Shown here: positions 56,325-64,000 of the stretch, piece after piece
Layout: the number at the start of each line of letters is the position of its first letter
Position numbering within the stretch: the first letter of the stretch is position 1
From: a bacterium HR10
GTDB lineage: Bacteria; Acidobacteriota; Blastocatellia; HR10
Direction: 5' to 3'
NCBI GenBank assembly: GCA_002923315.1
Contig: BEHM01000008.1
Location: 18,576 to 82,575 of the forward strand
DNA length: 64,000 nt
Notes under the pieces: model-generated
Told to the model about the DNA's origin: nothing
Databases searched by the model: none
Seen by the model: the letters and a program-made list of their open reading frames with translations, nothing else
Translations under genes and position numbers: made by a program

Positions 56325-56353
56325 AAGGTAGCAAATCTCCCCCCGCGGATCAA
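56325..56353 (-). promoter_or_regulatory. Predicted HU promoter
   Basis: On the minus strand TTGATC (56353-56348), 17 bases, TACCTT (56330-56325). It overlaps the last bases of cutA, 29 bases before the HU start codon. Confidence 0.45.
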
Positions 56354-56676
56354 GATTCGGCGAGGGATTGCTCGAGCCACTGCAGATAGCTCGCCGATCC
56401 CTCCACGATGGGGAGGGCGATGATCTCCGGCACCTGATAACTGTGCCACTGCTGGACGGTGGCCATGAGCGCCGGCCACTTCGCTCGACTCGTCTTCACC
56501 AGGAGCAGCGCCTCGCGATCTCGCACGACCCGCCCCTCCCATCGGTACACGGACGCGACCTCGGGCACCAGCGTGACGCACGCCGCCAGGCGCTGATGGA
56601 CGAGCGCTTCCGCGATGCGCTCCGCCTCTTCCCGACTGCCCGTCGTGATGAGTCCCACGCAATATTCCGCCGCCAT
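56350..56676 (-). CDS. cutA: Divalent-cation tolerance protein CutA
   Basis: The 108-residue protein matches CutA1: residues VGLITTGSREEAERIAEALV at the start, RLAACVTLVPEVASVYRWEG, LLLVKTSRAKW and IIALPIVEGSASYLQWLEQ. CutA1 forms trimers and binds divalent metals; its physiological role is unsettled. The gene sits between bshB1 and HU and is transcribed leftward. ATG 56676 is the natural start. Confidence 0.9.
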   Translation of the reverse strand: MAAEYCVGLITTGSREEAERIAEALVHQRLAACVTLVPEVASVYRWEGRVVRDREALLLVKTSRAKWPALMATVQQWHSYQVPEIIALPIVEGSASYLQWLEQSLAES

Positions 56677-56690
56677 ACGTCCCCCCTCGC

Positions 56691-57440
56691 TCAGATGAAG
56701 TACGAGTAGATGTTCATCGAACGCGTGAGCAGCGCCACGGGATCCTCGACGTTCAGCGCCTCGCGCACGAGGAAGGCTTCTCCGTGCTCGACATCAATGA
56801 GCGCCCCGTAGTAGCGCTGCCGCGCTTCCACGCGCCGCAGGAAGCTCTCGGCGCTGATCCGCGTCTCCGGCTCCGGACGCGAGGGATCATAGAGTTGCGA
56901 ACGATGCGCGCGGATCGCCCGCAGCTTCTCCTCGGCGAAGGCCGTGATGTCCACGATGAAGCTCGGTGGGAGCGTGCGCGGGAAGAGGAAATACGCGAGG
57001 GCGTTCGGCCGATGCCGCGCGTGCCCCGTCTCAGGATCATACTTCGGTAGGCCCGCCAAGAAGGCCGCCTCGCGAACGATCCGACTCGTCTGCGCGTGGT
57101 CCGGATGCGGATCTTCCCAATAGTGCGTGAAGATGACTTTCGGTCGGAGCCGACGCAGCACGCGCACGAAGGCGCGCCGCGCCTCCTCATCGCAGCGGAC
57201 GCGGCTGTCGGGCAGCCCGAGCGTCTCGCGCACGACGACGCGCAGAAGGCGCGCCGCCTCGCGGGCTTCGCGCGCCCGCTCCTCGGGCGTCCCGCGCGTC
57301 CCGGCCTCTCCGCGCGTCATATCCAGAATGCCCGTGCGATATCCCAAGGACGCCAGCTTGAGCAGTGTCCCGCCCATCGCCAGCTCCACATCATCGGGAT
57401 GAGCACCAACGGCCAAAACGTCTATGGTCTCCTCAGCCAT
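56691..57440 (-). CDS. bshB1: Bacillithiol biosynthesis deacetylase BshB1
   Basis: BshB1 removes the acetyl group from GlcNAc-malate made by BshA. The 249-residue LmbE/PIG-L protein has the zinc motif H-P-D-D in [32 protein letters not shown] (the conserved T-R-G-E), and [14 protein letters not shown] with the second histidine pair. ATG 57440 follows GGAGGAGTG. It lies 14 bases before cutA. The clustering of bshB1 with baeRF and cutA rather than bshA is noteworthy. Confidence 0.92.
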   Translation of the reverse strand: MAEETIDVLAVGAHPDDVELAMGGTLLKLASLGYRTGILDMTRGEAGTRGTPEERAREAREAARLLRVVVRETLGLPDSRVRCDEEARRAFVRVLRRLRPKVIFTHYWEDPHPDHAQTSRIVREAAFLAGLPKYDPETGHARHRPNALAYFLFPRTLPPSFIVDITAFAEEKLRAIRAHRSQLYDPSRPEPETRISAESFLRRVEARQRYYGALIDVEHGEAFLVREALNVEDPVALLTRSMNIYSYFI

Positions 57441-57459
57441 CACTCCTCCCCCTCCTCGA

Positions 57460-58596
57460 TCAATAGCGCAAGAAGGCGCCGATCCCCCCGGCGGCTTCTA
57501 ATCGCTCCGCCGCTGGGCCCCGCACCTCTTCCACGCTGCCGCCCAGCGCGAGCGCGCGCTCCAAGACGCGATTGAGGAAGCCGGGGACAGCTTCCAAAGT
57601 CCCCCCGCAATACCAACAGGTCGCGCGCTGCGGCTCCCAGAAGAGCGCGCCGCATTGCGCGCAGGCCGAGCCCGTGAGCGTGCACTGGCCCGCGTAGACG
57701 AGCCGCCAGACCCGCCCCTCATTGAGCGCCTCTAACGTCGCCGTCGGCCCGACGACGGCCCGATCCCCCTTGGCGGCAGCCGTCAGCAGCGCTTCCACCA
57801 TCTGCAGCTCGGCCTGGCGCTCGACCTGCTCTTCAATGCGAATCACCTCGGCCAGGACATCCTGAGTGGGAGCCGTGACGGGGAGAGAGAGCGTGCCCGC
57901 GACGCGCTCGCTCAAGCGCTTGGGCAAGACGCGCATCAACTCACCCACAGCCTCCACCGTCCCCCCGACGATGAGCCGATCGAAACGATACCGGTCCACC
58001 AACTCCCTCAACCGCTCGGCCACATGCACGGCATGCCAATGCACATGCGCATCGTGATGCCGCTGCAGGTTCTTCTGCGACCACAGCCGATCCATGCTCG
58101 TCGTCACCGTGCGGCGCGGCACGTCATCGAAGACGGCCTCGTGTTCCTGGATCTCGCCCATATACACGGTGAAGAGTCGCGCCTTCTCCTTGTCCATGAG
58201 GACGACGCCGTAGCGCTCATATTCATCGAGGGCCTCGATGAGCGGCCGAAGATATGGGGCGTTCTCAAAGCGCGCCACGCTCGGCATGGAGACCGGCAGA
58301 TCGCGGTCCCACCAGAAATCATGTCGCGCGTCGCAGAAGACGACCAGGCTCTTCTTCTTCGGCTCGTAACTGCGAAGGAAGCGCAACAGGCGCGCGCGAT
58401 TCAGCTCGAACTCCTCGCGCGCCCGCTCCTCCACCCCACGCTCGACGTCTCGCAACAGATTATGCACCACCGTCTCGAAGCCGCGCTTCAGATTGCTCGC
58501 CTTCGATTGATCCACATCCAGATACAGGCTCAACACCCATCCATCGCCCTGCGGCACATAGGCCTTCAGCATCTCGATGTCCTCGTATGAGACCAT
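57460..58596 (-). CDS. Bacterial archaeo-eukaryotic release-factor-like protein (baeRF/Vms1 family)
   Basis: The 378-residue protein is related to eRF1. An N-terminal domain (about 1-130), a middle domain with the catalytic-loop region [17 protein letters not shown] (a conserved Gln corresponding to the G-x-x-Q of Vms1/ANKZF1 peptidyl-tRNA hydrolases) and a C-terminal eRF1-like domain (about 215-365) with a zinc ribbon (CAQCG and CWYCGG) are visible. Such proteins are proposed to act in ribosome rescue; biochemical proof in bacteria is limited. GGAGGGACGCCT precedes ATG 58596. It is followed by the bshB1 gene. Confidence 0.8.
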   Translation of the reverse strand: MVSYEDIEMLKAYVPQGDGWVLSLYLDVDQSKASNLKRGFETVVHNLLRDVERGVEERAREEFELNRARLLRFLRSYEPKKKSLVVFCDARHDFWWDRDLPVSMPSVARFENAPYLRPLIEALDEYERYGVVLMDKEKARLFTVYMGEIQEHEAVFDDVPRRTVTTSMDRLWSQKNLQRHHDAHVHWHAVHVAERLRELVDRYRFDRLIVGGTVEAVGELMRVLPKRLSERVAGTLSLPVTAPTQDVLAEVIRIEEQVERQAELQMVEALLTAAAKGDRAVVGPTATLEALNEGRVWRLVYAGQCTLTGSACAQCGALFWEPQRATCWYCGGTLEAVPGFLNRVLERALALGGSVEEVRGPAAERLEAAGGIGAFLRY

Positions 58597-58625
58597 AGGC
58601 GTCCCTCCGAGCTGAAGATGCCCGC

Positions 58626-60005
58626 TCATTCCTCACGCCCCACCACCGCGCGTCCACCCTCCCGAATCCGTCGAACGGTGAAGCGCGAGATCCGAGCGGG
58701 CTCATCCGGTCGAATCCCCGCCTTCATCCGCGCGTAACGGAGCTGCTCCTCGACCGTCTCGATCCCAGGCAGATCCGGCAACAACAGTCCGCGCCGCCCG
58801 TCATCCGTCTCCACAATGACCCCATAGCGCTTCGGATCCAGCCCCTTCGGGTCCGCCACCGGCTCCGGCGGTGAGAGGATGTCCACCGAGAACACCAAAT
58901 CCTCCAGCTCCTCCTCGCGCACCGGGTCAAACCGCGGATCCCGCGTGGCCGCAGCGATGGCGTTGTGAATGACCTCGCGGGCGACGTTCTCGTGGACCGG
59001 CTCGATGGTCCCGATGCATCCCCGCAATTGCCCCTGGCGCGTCTTGATGCTGACGAAGACGCCAGCGCGCTCGGCCGCCACCCCCTGAAGGTGCAGCGGA
59101 GGATCAAGCACGCGCCTCTCCCTCACGTAGGCCTCGACCGCGCGCCGCGCGAGCGCGGGCAACTCCGCCTCACCCACGCGCTCACCCAGTCCATCCCCCG
59201 TCGAATAATCGGCGAGGATGGCTGCCATGTACCCGACGCCGAACGGCCCCTCGTAGGAGAAGACCTCCGGGCGATGGAGCGTGCGCCCCAAAGCGCCGTA
59301 GGCGATCAGAAGCGACCGATAGATGTCCTCGCCCGCTTCCTCGCGCAGATCGGGATCAATCCGCAGGATGCGCTCGAAATCGCCCGCGCGAATCGCCTCG
59401 ACGATCGCCTCATCGTACCGATGAGCTTCGGGATGATACCCGGCCGGAGCCCCGGGTTTCAATCGGTGGCTCATGTCACCGCTGGCGCAGAGCGCCACGC
59501 GCAAGCCCAATTGCTCGGCCGCTTCGGCCACGCACTCGCCGAAGCGCATGTGGTCCTCAAACGGGCGCAACGAGAGGCCCACGACCAAGACGCTCGACCG
59601 CCATCCCGCTTTCAGCAAATAGTAGAGCGGGACCATCGTGCCATGATCCAATCGGCGTCCGGCCGGCACGAGCCACATCGGCAATCCGCGCTCGTGCGCC
59701 ACGGTCACCAGGCGCGACAGCAACACCACGTGATTCGGGACATCGAATTCGACCTGCGGCGCGCCGAAATCCCACAAATCCCCGCGCAACCGAGGGCCAC
59801 TGTAAGCGCTGAAACTCTGAGGATCGAGCGGCGCATGCGGGCTGATGATGACCACGACATCCGGCCGCGACGCGACCAGACGCTGCATCATCCGCTCGAC
59901 GCCACGCACCGTCGCTTCGACGTCCTTCACATGTCGGCCCCCGACCTCCGGGATGATGATCGGAGGATGCGGCGAGACTCCGGCGAAGATCACAGCCGAT
60001 CGCAT
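58626..60005 (-). CDS. LigB/MEMO-type and AMMECR1 domain fusion protein
   Basis: The 459-residue protein fuses an N-terminal class III extradiol-dioxygenase/MEMO-like domain (about 1-265; [39 protein letters not shown]) with a C-terminal AMMECR1 domain (about 280-450; [18 protein letters not shown]). This is the fused form of the AmmeMemoRadiSam A and B proteins. A radical SAM partner is not in the window. The function is unknown; it may modify a tRNA, protein or lipid, per family proposals. It lies 29 bases before the baeRF gene in the same direction. Confidence 0.85.
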   Translation of the reverse strand: MRSAVIFAGVSPHPPIIIPEVGGRHVKDVEATVRGVERMMQRLVASRPDVVVIISPHAPLDPQSFSAYSGPRLRGDLWDFGAPQVEFDVPNHVVLLSRLVTVAHERGLPMWLVPAGRRLDHGTMVPLYYLLKAGWRSSVLVVGLSLRPFEDHMRFGECVAEAAEQLGLRVALCASGDMSHRLKPGAPAGYHPEAHRYDEAIVEAIRAGDFERILRIDPDLREEAGEDIYRSLLIAYGALGRTLHRPEVFSYEGPFGVGYMAAILADYSTGDGLGERVGEAELPALARRAVEAYVRERRVLDPPLHLQGVAAERAGVFVSIKTRQGQLRGCIGTIEPVHENVAREVIHNAIAAATRDPRFDPVREEELEDLVFSVDILSPPEPVADPKGLDPKRYGVIVETDDGRRGLLLPDLPGIETVEEQLRYARMKAGIRPDEPARISRFTVRRIREGGRAVVGREE

Positions 60006-60063
60006 AGCGCACCTCGCTGCCTCTCCCCTCGGGCGAGAGATCTTCGCCCGAGATGACTCGACC

Positions 60064-61917
60064 TCACTCGACCGACGCGGGAGCCGCGATGGCCATCCCC
60101 TCGCGCACTAACTGCTCCAACTCCTCGCGCTCCAACGTCTCGCGCTTGATCAGCTCCCGCGCCACATGGCGCAATGCCGCCTGCTTCTCTTGCAAAATCC
60201 TCCGCGCGCGCTGATAGGCTTCGGCCACCACGCGTTGCACCTCCTCATCAATCGCGCGCGCCGTCTGTTCGCTGAAATTCCGCTCCTCATAAGCGGGGAG
60301 CGCGCCCTGCAGGAACTGCCCCGACCACGGACGACCATACGTCAACGGCCCCAAGCGCTCGCTCATGCCGAAGCGCATGACCATCTGGCGCGCGATCTCG
60401 GTCGCCTGCTCCAGATCGTTGTGCGCGCCCGTGGAGATCTCCCCGAAGACCAACTCCTCGGCCGCGCGCCCCCCCAGCAGCACGACCAGGCGATCTTCCA
60501 ACTGCGGCTTCGTGAGCAGATATCGGTCCTCCATCGGCAGTTGCAACGTGGCGCCGAGCGCCCCAATCGTGCGCGGGATGATCGTGACCTTGTGCACGGG
60601 ATCGGCATGCGGCACCGAGAGGGCGCAGAGCGCATGTCCGACCTCATGATACGCCACCCGCTCCTTCTCCTCGGGCGACATGATCCGCCCTTTCTTCTCC
60701 AACCCGAGCAGGACGCGATCAATGGCGTCATCGAAATCGCGCATCTCGACGGCTTCGGCGCCGCGCCGCGCGGCCAAGAGCGCCGCCTCATTCACGATAT
60801 TGGCGAGATCGGCGCCGACCATCCCCGGTGTCCGCGCGGCGATGACGCGCAAGTCCACGTCCGGTGCCAGGCGAATCTTCCGCGCATGCACGCGCAAGAT
60901 CTCCTCGCGCCCCTTCAGGTCGGGCTTATCCACGACGATCCGCCGATCGAAGCGGCCGGCTCGCAACAGTGCCGGATCGAGGATCTCCGGCCGATTGGTC
61001 GCTGCCATGATGATCACGCCCTTGGACGAATCGAACCCATCCATCTCCACGAGCAGTTGATTGAGCGTCTGCTCCCGCTCATCGTGCGCGCCGACGAGTC
61101 CACCGCCGACGGCCCGCATCTTCCCGATGGCATCCAACTCATCAATGAAGACGATGCACGGCGCTCGGCGCTTCGCCTGCTCGAAGAGGTCGCGCACGCG
61201 CGCCGCACCGACGCCCACGAACATCTCCACGAATTCCGACCCCGAGATGGCGAAGAACGGCACGCCCGCTTCGCCCGCCACCGCGCGCGCCAGCAACGTC
61301 TTGCCCGTCCCCGGCGGCCCGACGAGCAAGACGCCCTTCGGGATGCGTCCCCCCAGGCGCTGATACCGCGCCGGATGCTTCAGGAAATCCACGATCTCCA
61401 TGAGCTCCGCCTTCGCCTCATCCACGCCCGCGACATCGGCGAAGGTCACTCGATTCTCGCTGCTCGTATCGTAGATCTTCGCCTTGCTGCGGCCGAAGGT
61501 GAGAGCCCCGCCTCCGCCCTGGGCCAGACGACGCATCCCATAGCCCCAAAGGGCGCCCAAGATGAGAAGCGGCAGGATCCACCAGAGGAAGAGCTGCTCC
61601 CACCACGACATGCGCTCGATCACGCCGGAGAATTTCACTCGGCGCTCCTCCAGCTCCTTGAGCAACGCCGTCTCCTCAATCCCCGGCACGCGCGTGGCGA
61701 CGACGATTCGCCCATCTTCGGAGAGGCGCGCGCGAATCTCGCTCTCGCTGATCCACACCTCCGCGACCTTGCCTCCCCGAAGGGCCTCCAGGAATTCGCT
61801 GTACGGGATGCGCTGCGGCCTCACGCGCGCATACTGGTGGAGGGAAAATAAGACCCCCACCATGAAGAGCACATAGAGGCCGCTGAAGACCCACTTCCGC
61901 TTGGTGAGTTGATCCAT
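60064..61917 (-). CDS. ftsH: ATP-dependent zinc metalloprotease FtsH
   Basis: FtsH degrades membrane and some cytosolic proteins. The 617-residue product has two N-terminal membrane helices (about 9-30 and 105-128), the AAA domain with Walker A GPPGTGKT (200-207), Walker B in [10 protein letters not shown] and the SRH region, and the zinc protease motif HEVGH (424-428). GGGGGAGGTGGGT decides ATG 61917 over GTG 61923. It is the last gene of the block after a 99-residue unknown and htrA. Length and motifs are standard. Confidence 0.95.
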   Translation of the reverse strand: MDQLTKRKWVFSGLYVLFMVGVLFSLHQYARVRPQRIPYSEFLEALRGGKVAEVWISESEIRARLSEDGRIVVATRVPGIEETALLKELEERRVKFSGVIERMSWWEQLFLWWILPLLILGALWGYGMRRLAQGGGGALTFGRSKAKIYDTSSENRVTFADVAGVDEAKAELMEIVDFLKHPARYQRLGGRIPKGVLLVGPPGTGKTLLARAVAGEAGVPFFAISGSEFVEMFVGVGAARVRDLFEQAKRRAPCIVFIDELDAIGKMRAVGGGLVGAHDEREQTLNQLLVEMDGFDSSKGVIIMAATNRPEILDPALLRAGRFDRRIVVDKPDLKGREEILRVHARKIRLAPDVDLRVIAARTPGMVGADLANIVNEAALLAARRGAEAVEMRDFDDAIDRVLLGLEKKGRIMSPEEKERVAYHEVGHALCALSVPHADPVHKVTIIPRTIGALGATLQLPMEDRYLLTKPQLEDRLVVLLGGRAAEELVFGEISTGAHNDLEQATEIARQMVMRFGMSERLGPLTYGRPWSGQFLQGALPAYEERNFSEQTARAIDEEVQRVVAEAYQRARRILQEKQAALRHVARELIKRETLEREELEQLVREGMAIAAPASVE

Positions 61918-61965
61918 ACCCACCTCCCCCGCAGCTCCGACGCTCCGCTCACACCAGGAGCGCGG

Positions 61966-62265
61966 TCAGGCCGCCTTCGGAAGCGTCGCCTCCCTGAAGA
62001 CGTCTTCCGGCGTGAGCTCGCGCCCGGTCCGCAGATCCGGATCTCGACTGTCCACGAGGAAGAACCGGATCGGACGATCGCCGAACCGCCGCCTGAGGAA
62101 GCGCTCATCTGCAGGCGCCGAGATGTAGACCATCAAGTCAGGGTTCGCGCTCTTGCTGCGGCGCACATCGCGCTCGTCCGCCCACACGGCGATGTACGGG
62201 ACGCCGTTCACCTCGAGCGTGAAGACATCACCATTGGCTTTGCGCAGGATGTAATAGGTCGCCAT
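61966..62265 (-). CDS. 99-residue protein of unknown function between htrA and ftsH
   Basis: A small soluble alpha/beta protein beginning MATYYILRKANGDVFTL, with a basic middle (ERDVRRSKSANPDL) and an acidic C-terminal part. It has no signal peptide or membrane segment and I do not recognise a family. GGGGAGGGAGCGGCG precedes ATG 62265, which supports the call. It lies 29 bases after the htrA stop and 48 bases before ftsH, so it is probably co-expressed with these proteases. A regulatory or substrate-adaptor role is possible but unproven. Confidence 0.7.
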   Translation of the reverse strand: MATYYILRKANGDVFTLEVNGVPYIAVWADERDVRRSKSANPDLMVYISAPADERFLRRRFGDRPIRFFLVDSRDPDLRTGRELTPEDVFREATLPKAA

Positions 62266-62294
62266 CGCCGCTCCCTCCCCACAGAGGAGATCGC

Positions 62295-63824
62295 TCATCC
62301 CCGCGGTTCGAGGACAATGAGCAGGCTCCCGCCCTGACGCTGACTGTAGACGCGCAGGACCGCGCGGCGCCGCCCGACCTCGGCGACCATACGGCGGAAA
62401 TCAGCGACACTTCGGATCGGTTGGCGATTGATCTCCTGGATCACATCCCCGGGCATCAGGCCCGCCTCCGCCGCCGGGCTCCCGTCGGCCACATCCACAA
62501 TGAGCACGCCCGTGATCTGACGCGGGATGTCATAGCGTCGCTGCAAGGCCGGCGTCAGCTCCTGCACCTCGAGGCCGCCCAGCGTCATCCCGCGCTCGGA
62601 CTCTCCTCCCCATCGCGTGCCCGCTCGCTCTTCCTTCAGCTCCCCCACCTCGACCGTGAGCGTGTGCTCGCGTCCGTCGCGCAGGACCTTGAGCGTCGCG
62701 CGCGTCCCGGGCGCCGTCAGCGCCACCATGTTGCGCAATTGCTCGCTCCCGGTGACCTTCTGCCCGTTGTATTCGATGATGATGTCATCACGGCGCAGAC
62801 CGGCGCGATCAGCCGGGCTGTCGGGCACGACTTCGAGCACGATCGCCCCCCGACGTCCCTTCACCCCGTAGACTTCGGCCATCGCCTCATCGAGCGTCTG
62901 GATGTTCACCCCCAGGTACCCGCGCACGACGCGCCCGTACTTCAGGATGCGATCCATCACCTCGCGCGCCATGTTGATGGGAATGGCGAAGCCCACACCC
63001 GCATTGGCCGGCGCGCCGCGCGTGAAGATCGCCGTGTTGATGCCGATCAACTCCCCGCGCATGTTCACCAGCGGCCCGCCGGAATTGCCGGGATTGATGG
63101 CCGCGTCCGTCTGGATGAAGTCCCCATAGTCGGCGATGCCCAGACTCCCTCGCCCGGTCGCGCTCACGATCCCAAAGGTCACCGTATGCTGAAGCTGAGC
63201 GCTGAACGGACTCCCGATCGCGATGACGAAATCTCCCGCTTGCACGCGGGAGGAATCCCCGAAGACGGCCGCCGGCAGCTTCGTCGCCTCGATCTTCACC
63301 ACGGCCACATCCGTCTTCGGATCGGTCCCAATGACGCGCCCCCGGAATTGGCGCCCATCGAAGAGCCTCACGGTGAGCTCGCTCGCATTCTCGACGACAT
63401 GATGATTGGTCAGGATGTATCCGTCCGGGCTCACGATCACGCCCGAACCGAGCCCTTGACGGTATTGCTCTCGCCGCGGGACTTGAGGCCGCCCGAAGAA
63501 CCAGCGAAAGAACGGGTCGTCGAAGATGTCAAACCCCGCGCGATCCGGGATCTTCGTCTCGATCGTCACCACCCATTCGCGCGCCGCGCGCACGATCGGG
63601 GCCAACCCCTCAAGGAGCGAGATGTTCCCACTGACGGGCGTCCCCGTGGCCAGATAGATGGGAACCCGCGTCGCATTCTCCCTGCCGGGGAAGGGCGACC
63701 AATCCGTGCGCGCTGTGATCGCCGATCCGGCGAGCACGCCCAGGAGCACGAGTGCGATCGCCCCGCCGATCCGCCCGAGGCGCTCGCGAAGTCTGGGGCT
63801 GATCTTCCTCATGATCGCGTTCAT
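62295..63824 (-). CDS. Second HtrA/DegP-type serine protease with two PDZ domains
   Basis: The 509-residue protein has an N-terminal anchor (about 20-38), the trypsin-like domain with His142 (LTNHHVVENAS), Asp172 (DPKTDVAVVKI) and Ser248 (AINPGNSGGPLVN), and two PDZ domains (about 285-375 and 410-505). It resembles the htrA product at 24234-25760 in design but is not its copy. With FtsH and the ClpB-like gene upstream it forms a protein-quality-control block. GGGAGATGAACGC lies near ATG 63824, and the start matches the expected signal anchor. Confidence 0.92.
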   Translation of the reverse strand: MNAIMRKISPRLRERLGRIGGAIALVLLGVLAGSAITARTDWSPFPGRENATRVPIYLATGTPVSGNISLLEGLAPIVRAAREWVVTIETKIPDRAGFDIFDDPFFRWFFGRPQVPRREQYRQGLGSGVIVSPDGYILTNHHVVENASELTVRLFDGRQFRGRVIGTDPKTDVAVVKIEATKLPAAVFGDSSRVQAGDFVIAIGSPFSAQLQHTVTFGIVSATGRGSLGIADYGDFIQTDAAINPGNSGGPLVNMRGELIGINTAIFTRGAPANAGVGFAIPINMAREVMDRILKYGRVVRGYLGVNIQTLDEAMAEVYGVKGRRGAIVLEVVPDSPADRAGLRRDDIIIEYNGQKVTGSEQLRNMVALTAPGTRATLKVLRDGREHTLTVEVGELKEERAGTRWGGESERGMTLGGLEVQELTPALQRRYDIPRQITGVLIVDVADGSPAAEAGLMPGDVIQEINRQPIRSVADFRRMVAEVGRRRAVLRVYSQRQGGSLLIVLEPRG

Positions 63825-63849
63825 CTCCCCTCCTCCCGAGAGCGAAGGT

Positions 63850-63999
63850 TCACGAGGTCACCGGCACCGCCCTCGGCTGTACGGCGAAGGTGAGCCGGCC
63901 GCCCTCCTCATCCACAATCACGAGGGAATTATCTCGCACCTCCCCTTGCAGGATCAATTTCGCCAGCGGCGTCTCCACCTCCCGCTGGATCACCCGCTT
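63850..63999 (-). CDS. clpB: C-terminal end of a ClpB-type AAA+ chaperone (partial)
   Basis: Only the last 49 residues lie in the window; the start is beyond 64000. The visible sequence (about K-R-V-I-Q-R-E-V-E-T-P-L-A-K-L-I-L) matches the C-terminal D2-small domain of ClpB, where R-x-I-Q-x-x-V-x-x-P-L-A-x-x-I-L is conserved. The gene ends 25 bases before the second htrA. ClpC or another Clp ATPase is possible because only the end is seen. Confidence 0.72.
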   Translation of the reverse strand, partial: KRVIQREVETPLAKLILQGEVRDNSLVIVDEEGGRLTFAVQPRAVPVTS

Positions 64000-64000
64000 G

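Overview
The window is a GC-rich, densely packed stretch of a Gram-negative bacterial chromosome. I place it in the Acidobacteriota, perhaps a thermophilic Blastocatellia-like lineage. This rests on recalled family distribution, not a search: a large Oar-like TonB receptor with a carboxypeptidase-regulatory N-domain, bacillithiol genes (bshA, bshB1), futalosine-type menaquinone synthesis (mqnE with ubiA/ubiX), LolA/LolB-like lipoprotein trafficking, a periplasmic three-subunit molybdo-hydroxylase, and several PEGA, TPR and FG-GAP surface proteins. I saw no rRNA, tRNA, CRISPR array, prophage or plasmid function. No gene-free stretch exceeds 300 bases.

Layout. 0.2-5.7 kb (minus): TPR protein, Nfu Fe-S carrier, and a 2-oxoacid:ferredoxin oxidoreductase (korA-korB) bracketed by two different CBS-domain proteins. 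5.9-13.8 kb (plus): ispG, pncA, rpsA and a 1283-residue TonB-dependent receptor followed by two stem-loops. 14-16.4 kb: class III aminotransferase, a small membrane protein and thiE. 16.4-22.5 kb (minus): a PaoABC-like periplasmic molybdenum hydroxylase with accessory exported or Cys-rich proteins (one DUF1326-like). 22.5-25.8 kb (minus): M50-CBS protease, peptidoglycan-binding protein and HtrA protease. 25.9-29.8 kb (plus): a Lol-like set (LolB/DUF4292-like lipoprotein, FtsX-type permease, ATPase, small membrane protein, LolA). An orphan TnpB transposon gene abuts the lolA 3' end. 31-39 kb: seven-repeat FG-GAP protein, hutI, AmgK-like kinase, YyaL/SSP411-type thioredoxin-domain protein and a GT4 glycosyltransferase. 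39-44.4 kb: aroK, aroA and aroB, interrupted by an RsbW/STAS pair, plus an M3-like peptidase. 44.5-50.9 kb (plus): ubiX-ubiA-mqnE, then an unknown gene with bshA and an endonuclease III, and an M24 peptidase. 51-55.4 kb: orphan response regulator, zinc-ribbon protein, PPOX flavoprotein, yacG with a TlpA-like thioredoxin, PEGA protein and TPR protein. 55.5-64 kb (minus): HIT, HU, CutA, BshB1, a bacterial eRF1-like protein, a LigB-AMMECR1 fusion, then a proteostasis block (FtsH, a 99-residue unknown, a second HtrA, and the end of a ClpB-like gene).

The strongest themes are envelope biogenesis and quality control (two HtrA proteases, FtsH, M50 protease, Lol machinery, ClpB end) and low-potential redox metabolism (KOR, menaquinone, bacillithiol, molybdo-hydroxylase). 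The most interesting places for follow-up are the compact Lol-like locus with its companion membrane protein, the CBS-bracketed KOR operon, the accessory proteins of the molybdo-hydroxylase operon, the TnpB beside lolA, and the eRF1-like protein next to the LigB-AMMECR1 fusion.

Promoters were read by eye. They resemble sigma-70 sites, and an unusually large share have 18-base spacers. They are predictions.
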